The translations under genes were made by a program, and so were the position numbers. The notes beneath the pieces were generated by a model. The model did not search any database. It had not been told where the DNA came from and worked only from the letters and a program-made list of their open reading frames with translations. 64,000 bases of DNA from CATOSP01 sp034422355. Its GTDB lineage: Bacteria > Chloroflexota > Dehalococcoidia > Lucifugimonadales > UBA3495. Every line of letters begins with the position of its first letter. Within the stretch, counting starts at the first letter, position 1. The stretch lies in NCBI GenBank assembly GCA_034422355.1, contig DAOUJS010000006.1, positions 22,971 to 86,970 of the forward strand, written 5' to 3'. Below, one piece after another: positions 42,565 to 51,239 of this stretch.

Positions 42565-44115
42565 ATGAAATACGACTACATCGTCATAGGCTCAGGTTCC
42601 GCAGGATCAATCGTAGCCACGCGGTTGAGCGAAGACCCTGCCCGCTCGGTGTTGCTGCTGGAGGCCGGGCCGGACTACCCGGACTTCGAGCATCTGCCGG
42701 AGGAGGTCAAGTTTGGCTACGCCACCGGCACCGACATAATGACCAGCGACCACAACTGGCAGTTCACCGGCAAGGCCACCGACCAGGCCGAGCCTATGCT
42801 GGTGCCCAGGGGCAAGGTCACCGGCGGATCCAGCGCCATCAACGGCCAGGTCTTCCTGCGGGGCGTTCCCGAGGACTACGACTCCTGGGCGGCCCTGGGC
42901 AACGACCAGTGGCGCTTCCAGGACCTGCTGCAATACTTCCGCATGATCGAGACCGACACCGACTTCGGGACCGACGACTTCCACAACTCCGACGGCCCAA
43001 TAATTGTGCGCCGGTTCAAGCCCGATGAGATGCTGCCTGACCAGCAGGCTTTCTACGACGCCTGCCGGGCCATCGGCATCCCCGACAGCCCGGACCACAA
43101 CCTCCCCGACGCATCGGGAGTCGGCCCCTGCCCGGTGAACAACCCCAATGGCATCCGCTGGAGCACGGCCCTGGGCTACCTCAACATGGCCCGGCACCGC
43201 CTGAACCTCACCCTGCGGCCCAACTGCACGGTCCATCGCATCGTATTCGAGGGCAAGCGGGCAGTGGGAGTCGAGGTCGAGAGCGGGGGTGAAAAGTTCA
43301 TCGCCGAGGGCGACGAGATAGTCCTCAGTTCCGGCGCAATCGGCTCACCCCACATCCTGCTGCTTTCGGGCGTGGGACCGGCATCGCAACTGACCAGTTT
43401 CGACATTCCGGTGGTCCATGACCTCCCGGGCGTTGGCCAGGGTATGCGCGATCATCCGACCGTTCCGGTTACCTGGCGGACCAGGCCCGAGCACCCGCTG
43501 GACGGGTATGCGCCCCGGATGCAGATGGCGCTGCGAACCACTGCCGAGGGTTCCCAGCTGCGCAACGACATCCAGGTGTTGATGCAGTCCTTCGCCACTG
43601 AGCGGATCAACCGCGGCGGAGACCGCATGGAACCCCTGGGCATACGGATGCTGGTGATCCTGAACCTGGCCGTGGGTTCCGGCGAACTCCGGCTCCAGTC
43701 CGCCGATCCGTCAGTACAGCCCTTCCTGGACTACAACTACCTCAAGGAGGAATTCGACCGGAAGCGGCTGCGGGACACGGTGCGCATGTGCGTGAGGCTG
43801 GCGGACCATCCGGGGTTCCGCGACATCATCGAGGGTCGCACTGAGCCGACGGACGAGGAGTTGGCCTCGGACGACGCTCTGGACCAGTTCCTGTACCGTG
43901 AGGTTTCCACGGGCCAGCACATAACATGCACCTGCAAGATGGGACCGGCGTCAGACCCTATGGCGGTGGTTGACCAGTACGGGAGGGTTCACGGAATGGA
44001 GGGCATCCGCGTGGTGGACGCCTCCATCATGCCCGACTGCGTCCGTGCCAACACCAACGTCACCACCATGATGATCGGCGAGCGTATCTCGGACTTCATC
44101 CGCCGGGGGCAGTAG
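42565..44115 (+). CDS. GMC-family FAD oxidoreductase
   Basis: A 516-aa flavoprotein (choline/alcohol oxidase superfamily). The start MKYDYIVIGSGSAGSIVA (42565) is 9 nt after GGAGG. The FAD dinucleotide motif GSGSAG is followed by EAGPDYP, and by the GMC signatures GGSSAINGQVFLRG and SSGAIGSPHILLLSGVGP. The active-site region contains STGQHITCTCKMG with the catalytic His, and the C-terminal NTNVTTMMIGERISDFI is typical. It oxidises an unknown alcohol, passing electrons to oxygen or a dehydrogenase acceptor. It ends at a G+C-rich hairpin and T-tract. Confidence 0.9.
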   Translation: MKYDYIVIGSGSAGSIVATRLSEDPARSVLLLEAGPDYPDFEHLPEEVKFGYATGTDIMTSDHNWQFTGKATDQAEPMLVPRGKVTGGSSAINGQVFLRGVPEDYDSWAALGNDQWRFQDLLQYFRMIETDTDFGTDDFHNSDGPIIVRRFKPDEMLPDQQAFYDACRAIGIPDSPDHNLPDASGVGPCPVNNPNGIRWSTALGYLNMARHRLNLTLRPNCTVHRIVFEGKRAVGVEVESGGEKFIAEGDEIVLSSGAIGSPHILLLSGVGPASQLTSFDIPVVHDLPGVGQGMRDHPTVPVTWRTRPEHPLDGYAPRMQMALRTTAEGSQLRNDIQVLMQSFATERINRGGDRMEPLGIRMLVILNLAVGSGELRLQSADPSVQPFLDYNYLKEEFDRKRLRDTVRMCVRLADHPGFRDIIEGRTEPTDEELASDDALDQFLYREVSTGQHITCTCKMGPASDPMAVVDQYGRVHGMEGIRVVDASIMPDCVRANTNVTTMMIGERISDFIRRGQ

Positions 44116-44130
44116 GGAACTCTGCGAGTC

Positions 44131-44156
44131 CACTCATCCCCGGGTGGGTGTCTTTT
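44131..44156 (+). terminator. Rho-independent terminator of the GMC oxidoreductase
   Basis: CACTCATCC and GGGTGGGTG (44131-44150) pair with two G-U pairs around a very short loop, followed by TCTTTT. It ends the GC-rich segment; the AT-richer restriction-modification genes begin directly after it. Confidence 0.55.
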
Positions 44157-44211
44157 GTGCAGACCAAATGTTAGCGTGAGCGATTGAACATTGTTAGACA
44201 ACAATTCAGAG

Positions 44212-45189
44212 ATGATAATAGCTACGGGAGACGTGGGCCTTGTTGGCGTAGATTTGGAAGTGCTAATCCCAAAGCACTTGATGGCACTGGCACGTAAAGA
44301 GGAACAGCGATCGATTCCTGCGATCGCAAAAGACCCCGAAGCGACTTCTAGTATCGATAGTCTTTTGGGGAAGTTACCGACTACCCATCGTCTCCTGTTA
44401 GGCGATGCGCGCAGGCGCATCCGCGAGATTCCAGATGAATCCGTGCATCTAGCTGTCACTTCTCCCCCGTATTGGACTCTGAAGAGATACAAGGATCATC
44501 CAGACCAGCTTGGGCATATCGAAGATTACGAAGAATTCTTGGGAGAACTTGACATAGTCTGGAAGGAGGTGTTTAGAACCTTAGTGCCTGGCGGACGTCT
44601 TGCCATAGTAGTGGGAGATGTTTGCCTGTCTCGCCGGAAGTATGGTCGCCATGTAGTGATCCCACTGCACGCCAGCATCCAGGAACGCTGCCGCTCATTG
44701 GGATACGACAATTTAGCCCCGATAATCTGGTACAAGATATCGAACGCGAATCGGGAAGTTGAAAATGGCTCAAGTTTTTTGGGCAAGCCATACGAACCTA
44801 ATTCCATTGTCAAGAACGATGCGGAATTCATCCTGTTTCAACGCAAACCTGGTGGCTACCGCAAACCCTCACTCGCTGCCAGAGTTCTATCTGTCGTTCC
44901 ACTCGAGCTTTATCGCCAATGTTTTCAGCAAATATGGACTCTAGGGGGATACTCGACCAGAAAACATCCGTCACCTTATCCCAGGTTAGTAGCCGAGCGG
45001 TTAATCAGGATGTTCTCTTTTGTCGGCGACACGATTCTCGATCCGTTCATGGGCACAGGGACCAGTAACGTCGCCGCCGGGATGCTCGGTAGAAACAGCA
45101 TCGGGATTGAAGTTGAACCTTCGTATTTTGAGATGGCGAAGATAGCTACCGAAGGTAACAAGATCCATCAGAATAGATTGGCGATGTAG
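44212..45189 (+). CDS. DNA N4/N6 methyltransferase (beta-type) of a restriction-modification pair
   Basis: About 325 aa from the ATG at 44212 (TTG 44191 is the alternative start). The catalytic motif IV TSPPYW (residues about 83-88) precedes the SAM motif DPFMGTGTSN, an order typical of the beta group and PF01555 enzymes, which methylate N4 of cytosine or N6 of adenine. The N-terminal 60 residues are not conserved and probably belong to target recognition. The gene is clearly AT-richer than its neighbours. The restriction enzyme gene follows after 20 nt, so they form one unit. Both genes contain a CTCGAG site, the sequence that PaeR7I-type enzymes cut. Confidence 0.88.
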   Translation: MIIATGDVGLVGVDLEVLIPKHLMALARKEEQRSIPAIAKDPEATSSIDSLLGKLPTTHRLLLGDARRRIREIPDESVHLAVTSPPYWTLKRYKDHPDQLGHIEDYEEFLGELDIVWKEVFRTLVPGGRLAIVVGDVCLSRRKYGRHVVIPLHASIQERCRSLGYDNLAPIIWYKISNANREVENGSSFLGKPYEPNSIVKNDAEFILFQRKPGGYRKPSLAARVLSVVPLELYRQCFQQIWTLGGYSTRKHPSPYPRLVAERLIRMFSFVGDTILDPFMGTGTSNVAAGMLGRNSIGIEVEPSYFEMAKIATEGNKIHQNRLAM

Positions 45190-45209
45190 AGACATCGAAG
45201 GCGTATTCG

Positions 45210-45941
45210 ATGACGGAACGCTTAGCAATCCCACCGTTCTTTTTCTCCGAAGCTGTAAGACACTACTGGGATACGAGAGAACGGCAAGGCATTAACGCCC
45301 AAGCTGGCGCGGGCGAAGGTCGTAATGTTCGAGGTGGAAGGCATCTGGACGGCTTTCTAGCCTCGATTGTCACACTCATGATTGATCGTGGCGTTTCCCC
45401 TGACGACGTTTTTACAAACTGCGAACTGCATAGAACCGGGCGATTGGATTTGCCGGGCTATTACAGGCCGACCAAAGAATGGGATCTCCTTGTAGTACGC
45501 GACGGACATCTAATTACGGCCGTAGAACTCAAAGCACAGGCAGGTCCATCATTTGGTAACAACTTTAATAATCGAACTGAAGAAGCGATGGGAAGTGCCC
45601 TAGATATTTGGACCGCATATCGGGAAGGCGCGTTCTCTGCGTCACCTCAGCCTTGGCTAGGTTATCTGATACTTCTTGAAGACTGTCCTCAATCAATGGC
45701 ACCAGTCCAAGCCCGAGAGTCCCATTTCAGAGTGTTTCCAGAGTTCCAGGGAGCATCATATGCTCGTAGGTACGAGATATTTTGTCGGAAACTTGTCCTC
45801 GAGCGTCAATACAACGCAGCCTGCTTCTTGATGTCGAACCGGGAGAGGCGTAACGAAGCTGTGAACTATTTGGAGCCGGCAGAAGACCTCGGGAGTCAGC
45901 GATTCCTATTGGACCTGCTGAAGCATGTGGTTCCGGCATGA
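45210..45941 (+). CDS. PaeR7I/XhoI-like type II restriction endonuclease
   Basis: A 243-aa PaeR7I-family enzyme; known members cut CTCGAG. The family signature is intact: GRHLDGFLA, then YYRPTKEWDLLVVRDGHLITAVELKAQ and GPSFGNNFNNRTEEAMGSALDIWTAY. D (EWDLL) and E-x-K (VELK) are the likely metal and catalytic residues of the PD-(D/E)XK fold. The length is usual for the family. It is cotranscribed with the methyltransferase, with a 20-nt gap. CTCGAG sites exist elsewhere in the window, so the host would need the methylase active. Confidence 0.88.
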   Translation: MTERLAIPPFFFSEAVRHYWDTRERQGINAQAGAGEGRNVRGGRHLDGFLASIVTLMIDRGVSPDDVFTNCELHRTGRLDLPGYYRPTKEWDLLVVRDGHLITAVELKAQAGPSFGNNFNNRTEEAMGSALDIWTAYREGAFSASPQPWLGYLILLEDCPQSMAPVQARESHFRVFPEFQGASYARRYEIFCRKLVLERQYNAACFLMSNRERRNEAVNYLEPAEDLGSQRFLLDLLKHVVPA

Positions 45942-46013
45942 ACACAAGATCCCATATGACTTACGTGTAGCGCGCTTTAGAGTGCAATGGCTAGAAACCA
46001 CCACCGACCTCAG

Positions 46014-46514
46014 CACCTCTCCCCGCTCCATCCTGTAGAACGCCTGCTCGTAGGTTCGGGGGTTGCCCACTGACTCGATGGCGACGTTGACGCCGTTGCC
46101 TCCGGTCAACTCGCGGATGGCCTCCACCGGATCGGTGTTCCTCGAGTTTATGGTGTGGGTCGCGCCGAAGTCACGCGCCCACTCCAGCTTGCGGTCGTCG
46201 ATGTCCACGGCAATTATGGTGTGCACCCCCGCCAGCTTGGAACCGGCAATGGCGGCGTCTCCCACACCACCGCACCCGATGACGGCCACCGAATCGCCGC
46301 TGGTCACGCCGCCGGTATTGATGGCCGCGCCCAGACCGGCCATGATACCGCAGCCAATTAGTCCGGCGGATGATGGGTTCGCCTTTGGGTCAACCTTCAC
46401 TGCCTGCCCCGCATCCACCAGGGTAAGCTGGGCGAATGCGCCGCTGCCCAAGGCCGGGGACAGGACTGTTCCGTCGGCCAAAGTCATCGGGTTCTTGGCG
46501 CTCCTGGCACCCCC
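46014..46514 (-). pseudogene. Zinc-dependent alcohol dehydrogenase fragment, truncated at both ends
   Basis: The frame begins ARSAKNPMTLADGTVLSP and continues through AGLIGCGIMAGLGAAINTGGV, VAVIGCGGVGDAAIAGSKLAG and GATHTINSRNTDPVEAIRELTGG, typical of the NAD-binding half of S-(hydroxymethyl)mycothiol/zinc alcohol dehydrogenases. The N-terminal catalytic domain (about 110-130 aa) is missing; an in-frame stop lies just upstream, beside the phosphodiesterase gene. Similarity stops at YEQAFYRMERGEV near 46014, and the frame then reads into unrelated sequence next to the restriction gene. The restriction-modification insertion therefore appears to have removed its 3' part. It cannot encode an active enzyme. 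Confidence 0.75.
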
Positions 46515-46520
46515 GATGGT

Positions 46521-47975
46521 TTACCTCCGACCCAGACTGCTGGTGCCTTCGTCTACATATACGGAGTTGCCGACGCGGGACAGCCTGATCTGCTGGCGGT
46601 ATACCCTGTCCCCGGCCAGGCACTGGGTGCTGTAGAAGTCCGAGGACCAGTCCACGTCTGATGGATCCGGGCCGCCCTCCATCGCCTCTTCCAGGGCGCG
46701 GCCTTCCATACCCTCGACTGGGGGAAGCCCCAGCAGTCTGAGGATGGTTGGCGTCAGGTCGATATTGCCGGAAGGGGCCTCCACCTTCAACCCGTCTTTG
46801 AAGCCGGGGCCGCGGGCGAACAGGACGTTGTGGAGTTCCGAACGGCCCATCGACCCGTGCTGTCCCTGTCCCGGTGTTCCACCCGAGGAGAAAATAGTGC
46901 CGGCGTATCCCGCGTCGTTGGCTTCGGACCGCCAGCGGAAGGACATGGTTACGTCAGGGGCGCGCTCGCCCTCGTTGCCCACCACTGACGCGGGGAGCGT
47001 CCCCTGGACACGGCCCACGTTCTCCGCGACGGTTACGTTCCCGCACCAGGGCTGGGCCATCAGCCACCGGGCCAGCCGCACCGCCGTATCCTGGTCCCAG
47101 GGGCTGGAGTAGAAGAGGACCGCGCCGCCGTTGTTGGCTACGACGACCCCTCCCGGCTCTCCGCCGGGAGGGAACCCGGCCTCCCGCACCAATGCCTGAA
47201 CGTTGACTGCCTGGCCAATGGTTGAGTAGCCGTGGTCGGAGACCACCATCACGTTAATCTCACCCGCCCTGCCGGTCTCGTCCAGCCAGCGCAGGATGTT
47301 GCCGAACTGGGCGTCCGCCTCGCCGACGGCAGCGTTGGAAAGGTCCGAGCCGACCCCGGCGTCGTGCTGGGACTTGTCCGGCTCCGAGGACCAGATGAGC
47401 GCTACCGACGGGTCTCGCTCCGGCAGTATGTACTCGGTCAGGATGCGGACGGCGTGGGCCATGCGGGCCGTGTTGGGTCGGGCCTCGTCGGGCCAGGGGC
47501 CAAACTGGGCGGTGATGTCCTCGTGCAGGGCGCGAGGGAGGGTGAACTCCGGGTGGATGGTTGCCCCGCCGCAAACTTGGGCCGTGGGGTTGTGCAGGTA
47601 GGCGTTTCCGCTGGTACCCACACCGATGGCCATGTATTCCTGGCCGTGTTCGGAAAGCGCTTCGGCCAGGGTCGGGGACAGCAGGACCCTCCCGGTCTTT
47701 TGGGCCACCTGCTCCAGGTAAGGCTCCATTGCAGGGATGGCCTGGCCAGGATCGAAATCGCTCACGAGCAGAGTGTTGGCCGACAGTCCATGGCCGCCGG
47801 GGTTGCGCCCCGTGACCATGCTGGAGGCGTTGGCGCGGGTTACGGTCGGGTATACGGGATGGTGGTTGGCGAAAGTCACTCCGCCTGCGGCGAAAGCGGC
47901 CAGGTTGGGCATCAGCCCCTCCGTCACCTGCGCTGGCTGAAGTCCGTCGAATACCACGACCAGTACTTTTGTCAT
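46521..47975 (-). CDS. Type I phosphodiesterase/nucleotide pyrophosphatase (alkaline phosphatase superfamily)
   Basis: A 484-aa metallohydrolase. VLVVVFDGLQP supplies the first metal Asp, VYPTVTRANASSMVTG the likely nucleophile Thr, PDKSQHDAG and VVSDHGYSTIG the second set of metal ligands, and GQHGSMGRSELHNVLFARGPGF the last His region. This is the layout of NPP/PhoD-like enzymes acting on phosphodiesters or on sulfate esters. There is no signal peptide. GGGGGTAGC before the ATG is a ribosome site. Substrate unknown. Confidence 0.85.
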   Translation of the reverse strand: MTKVLVVVFDGLQPAQVTEGLMPNLAAFAAGGVTFANHHPVYPTVTRANASSMVTGRNPGGHGLSANTLLVSDFDPGQAIPAMEPYLEQVAQKTGRVLLSPTLAEALSEHGQEYMAIGVGTSGNAYLHNPTAQVCGGATIHPEFTLPRALHEDITAQFGPWPDEARPNTARMAHAVRILTEYILPERDPSVALIWSSEPDKSQHDAGVGSDLSNAAVGEADAQFGNILRWLDETGRAGEINVMVVSDHGYSTIGQAVNVQALVREAGFPPGGEPGGVVVANNGGAVLFYSSPWDQDTAVRLARWLMAQPWCGNVTVAENVGRVQGTLPASVVGNEGERAPDVTMSFRWRSEANDAGYAGTIFSSGGTPGQGQHGSMGRSELHNVLFARGPGFKDGLKVEAPSGNIDLTPTILRLLGLPPVEGMEGRALEEAMEGGPDPSDVDWSSDFYSTQCLAGDRVYRQQIRLSRVGNSVYVDEGTSSLGRR

Positions 47976-48058
47976 GCTACCCCCAAACCGGCTAGACCGG
48001 ACTTGATTCAGAAAACCCTACCCCGGTTACTCACGATGAGGCGTTCGCTGGAGCAGGT

Positions 48059-50083
48059 TCAGCACTCGCCGCCATCTCCAGCGAAATAGTCATACTTGCG
48101 CCCGGCCAGGTCCACCACCTCGGCCACGTCTTCCTCCAGCAGGTATCCCTCGGCTACAAGGTCCATCGCGGCCCGGGTCACCTGCTCCAGGTAGTCCTCG
48201 CGGCTTGAGTAGCGTTCCTCGATGGAAGCTCGGGGATCGCCGGTTGACTCGCGCTCGGCTTCGGTAACGGGGAGCGGGAGGGTCCAACCAGCAAGTCCGC
48301 CGGTGATTCCGATGAACAGGTTGGGGTTGCCGATGCTCTCGTCGCGCAGGTTCCAGCCGGTGTAGGTGGCCACCGGGACCGTCAGGTCCGGCAGGCAGAT
48401 GCCCCTCCGCTCGTTGAAGGAGTCGTCAAGGTCGGCTACCAGCGCCGGGAACTCCGCTCCCTCATCGGCGGGCAGCTTGGTGGTCCGTCCCAGGTGCGAC
48501 TCCGGACCGTAGTCCAGCCTTATCGCCCTGGTTGTCTGGGCCGGCACGCGAACGCCGGGAAGCTGGCCGAACCGTTCCACCAATGTATGGGACTCCACCG
48601 CCGTACCGTCGTTCAGGCTGGGATGACGGCTGGCGGGAGGCTCTTCTCCAGTAGTGACCCAGCGGTCGAGGTTGTCCAGCGCGGCCCGCAGCAGGGGTGC
48701 GTAGTCCACGCTGTTGAAGGGAAGCTGTCCCTTTATGCCGTCGCTGGCGCGGACTTCCAGCGGGGGGAACTCGCCGGAACCGTGCTGGCACCCGGCGAAG
48801 TGGTAGCGGCGGACGTTGGGCGACTCGGCAGCGTCGGTCAGGGTCTCAAGGTCGGTATGGATCAGGGCGGCGTCTCCCCGCCAGTACTCGGCCGATGTGT
48901 TGGTGAACATGATCTTGGGCACCTTGCCGCGCTGCTCCATTGCGTCGAGCAGAGAACCCTGGGAGCCGGTCACCGGGTCTGTCTGAGGCGTGTCCGTGAA
49001 GGGGAACATCTCCGGAATGATGTAGCAGACGTCCTTGGAAGGCTGGCCGAAGCGCAGGTTGAACTCGCCGCGCATCCCGCCCGCGACGTGGGGGATGATC
49101 CCGTCCAGGGCCACCCGGTCCTCTTCATCCTCGTTGATGCCCGTGTGGATGTACTGGCGCAGGAAGCGTCCGCTCTGGGAACGTCCCATAGCGTAGGCGT
49201 AGTCGATGGCCCCGGCGCATGGGTTACCCCCGGAGGCGGGAGCGTGCTTGAGGAAGGACACCACGTCCCGCATGGCGGCGAACCCCAGTCCCACGATGCG
49301 GCTGCCCGTCGTGGTGTAGACCAACTGGTAAATCTTCCCCGGCTCAAACCCTGAGGGCATGTAGACGTGGCTGTGCTGCGGCTCCACGTCCTCGTCCTCG
49401 ACCCGGACGAAGGACCACTGGCCCCGGTCAACGGGCGTAGCGGGGCTGTTCGGCAGGTCCCGCACCGTCAGGATGGCCTCGGCCTCATCGGGGTCGGCGG
49501 CAGGATTTGGCAGGTGCTGCCGGTCGGCCAGCAGGAAAACCTGGGTGGGCTCGTTGCACTGGAACTGGCAGAGAATCTTTCCGGTCAGAGGCCCCAAACT
49601 CCCCTCTCCATCTGGGCGGCCGGGGGTTGGGTGGAACGCGATGGCCTCCGGCCCGTGCAGGCCGATAAGCCCGGGAGTGGGCGGAACGTCGGCCTGCCAG
49701 CCGCTGAAGACCACGGTGTAGCCCCGGCGCATCAGGTAGCCGTTGCCCGCTTCCAGGGGCGCGGTGGGGTCGGTGGCCGCGGGAACGCTGTTCATGCTCA
49801 GGGCGGTCTTCCGCCCCCGGTTCACCACGTCGAACAGGATACGGCGGTTGCCCCGGTCGATGTTCACCGGCTGGAGCATGGCGAAGTCCGCCGAGAACTC
49901 CACCTTACCGGCAGAGTTGCGCGGGGCCAGGCCCAGGTCGGTGATGCCCTGGTTCCGAGGGTGCAGCGGGTCCACGGCGTAGTGGGCTGTGCCCTCCAGA
50001 AGCTCATACGCTCCCACGTCGCCGAAGCTCTCGCCGGACGCGAAGCTGGTGCGTTTGGTGATTTCCAATTCTGTAATAGCCAA
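48059..50083 (-). CDS. Large alpha/beta-hydrolase domain protein
   Basis: A 674-aa protein of the alpha/beta-hydrolase type found as a large single-domain family in Actinobacteria and Chloroflexota. Start MAITELEITKRTSFASGESFG. The nucleophile elbow is GRSQSGRFLRQYIHTG (about residue 305-310), where Ser is followed by Gly-Arg. Regions RRGYTVVFSGWQADV, YHFAGCQHGSGEFPP and MFTNTSAEYWRGDAAL are family-typical. The true substrate is unknown; related proteins are esterase-like. It is transcribed alone on the minus strand, 83 nt upstream of the phosphodiesterase gene, and may be cotranscribed with it. Confidence 0.75.
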   Translation of the reverse strand: MAITELEITKRTSFASGESFGDVGAYELLEGTAHYAVDPLHPRNQGITDLGLAPRNSAGKVEFSADFAMLQPVNIDRGNRRILFDVVNRGRKTALSMNSVPAATDPTAPLEAGNGYLMRRGYTVVFSGWQADVPPTPGLIGLHGPEAIAFHPTPGRPDGEGSLGPLTGKILCQFQCNEPTQVFLLADRQHLPNPAADPDEAEAILTVRDLPNSPATPVDRGQWSFVRVEDEDVEPQHSHVYMPSGFEPGKIYQLVYTTTGSRIVGLGFAAMRDVVSFLKHAPASGGNPCAGAIDYAYAMGRSQSGRFLRQYIHTGINEDEEDRVALDGIIPHVAGGMRGEFNLRFGQPSKDVCYIIPEMFPFTDTPQTDPVTGSQGSLLDAMEQRGKVPKIMFTNTSAEYWRGDAALIHTDLETLTDAAESPNVRRYHFAGCQHGSGEFPPLEVRASDGIKGQLPFNSVDYAPLLRAALDNLDRWVTTGEEPPASRHPSLNDGTAVESHTLVERFGQLPGVRVPAQTTRAIRLDYGPESHLGRTTKLPADEGAEFPALVADLDDSFNERRGICLPDLTVPVATYTGWNLRDESIGNPNLFIGITGGLAGWTLPLPVTEAERESTGDPRASIEERYSSREDYLEQVTRAAMDLVAEGYLLEEDVAEVVDLAGRKYDYFAGDGGEC

Positions 50084-50247
50084 GATGCCTCCGGTTGGCC
50101 AGCGGCCGGTCGCCGGTGGCCAGAATTCAGTATTCGGGTTCCAGTCTCCGAGGGAATTTTAACACTTGCAGACGGGCCGTGGCGGGGCATTCGTCCATAC
50201 GGCATGGCAATCGTGTTTCGACCGGGCGGCTGCGATGTGGGCCGGCG

Positions 50248-50256
50248 TGCTATCAT
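50248..50256 (+). promoter_or_regulatory. Extended -10 promoter (TGCTATCAT)
   Basis: TG-C-TATCAT lies 46 nt before the Uma2 start at 50303. It shares the TGnTAtnAT pattern seen before the CapA-like and ATPase genes. No clear -35 box. Confidence 0.45.
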
Positions 50257-50302
50257 GGGTGCTCCCCTACCCCAACTCCGGCCTCAGTAAGGGAGGACCG
50301 CC

Positions 50303-51028
50303 ATGACTGCCAGGTTGCCGCCGGGCAGCAGCCCGCCATTTGCCTCCAACATCATCCGTCCTGACCCGGACGCCCCGGACGATCTGGAACCGCTGCCCGA
50401 CGGTATGTATCAAGAACCTCACTTCACAGAGACAGTACAGATTGTTAGGACCATCTTCGCAAGTGAACCTGCGGTCTTGGTCAGCGGTGATACTCCCATC
50501 TACTATGACGACGAGGAAGGTCAGCAGCGTATAGTGCGGCCCGACTGCTACGTCGCCTTTGACGTGGACACCGTAGCCATCATGCGCCGCAACGGGTATT
50601 TCATGCGGCTGGTGGGCAAGCCACCGGGCTTTGCCCTGGAAATTGCCTCCGTAAGCACTTACACCGAGGACCTGGGGCGCAAGCGGTACCTCTACGCCCG
50701 GCTGGGCATCGGGGAATACTGGCGGTTCGACCCCACGGGAAGCGACTTCTACGGCGAGCCACTGGTGGGTGAAGTCCTGGTGGACGGGGAATACCGTCTA
50801 CTGGAGATGCGAAGGGACGACGAAGGACGGATCTGGGGAAGCAGTCCGGCGCTGGGGATGGATCTGTGCTGGGACGACGGGCGGCTGCGGTTCTATGACC
50901 CGGTCACCGGCGAGTTCCGCCGCAACATGGTGGAGTTGGAGGCGGCCCTGCAATCGGAGCGGGAGGCGCGGGAGGATGCCCAGGCTAGGATACGGCAACT
51001 TGAGGAAGAACTGCGCCGGAGGCAGTAG
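50303..51028 (+). CDS. Uma2-family PD-(D/E)XK nuclease-like protein
   Basis: A 241-aa protein of the Uma2 (DUF820) family. The core shows VLVSGDTPIYYDDEEGQQRIVRPDCYVAF, with D/E-x-x-K-type residues at PDCY and PPGFALEIAS, then TYTEDLGRKRYLYARLGIGEYWRFDPTG. The last 50 residues form a coiled coil (ELEAALQSEREAREDAQARI). The family is abundant in Cyanobacteria and Chloroflexota and has no established biological role. A broken copy of the same C-terminus is at 6644-6864. It may be a selfish or defence-type gene. Confidence 0.85.
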   Translation: MTARLPPGSSPPFASNIIRPDPDAPDDLEPLPDGMYQEPHFTETVQIVRTIFASEPAVLVSGDTPIYYDDEEGQQRIVRPDCYVAFDVDTVAIMRRNGYFMRLVGKPPGFALEIASVSTYTEDLGRKRYLYARLGIGEYWRFDPTGSDFYGEPLVGEVLVDGEYRLLEMRRDDEGRIWGSSPALGMDLCWDDGRLRFYDPVTGEFRRNMVELEAALQSEREAREDAQARIRQLEEELRRRQ

Positions 51029-51172
51029 GGCAATCTGTCTGCGCTCCGGTGCTCTTGCCCCTGTCGTGGTTGGCCCATTCCGGTTACATTGCCAAATTTC
51101 ACGTCTGTACTGGGTGCCTGAACTCAATCGGCCAGCCACTTGAAGCGATACCGTATCATCGCCGTGTTGCAA

Positions 51173-51181
51173 TGCTATAAT
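51173..51181 (+). promoter_or_regulatory. Extended -10 promoter of the CapA-like gene (TGCTATAAT)
   Basis: Perfect TG-C-TATAAT, 58 nt before the CapA-like start. The downstream leader contains GGTAGTCCGT-GCCG-CTGA, which also occurs at 17093-17112 upstream of the DUF336 gene. Confidence 0.5.
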
Positions 51182-51239
51182 CCACCGCAGGCAACCCTGG
51201 ACTCGTTTGGTAGTCCGTGGCCGACTGAAAGGAGGGAGG

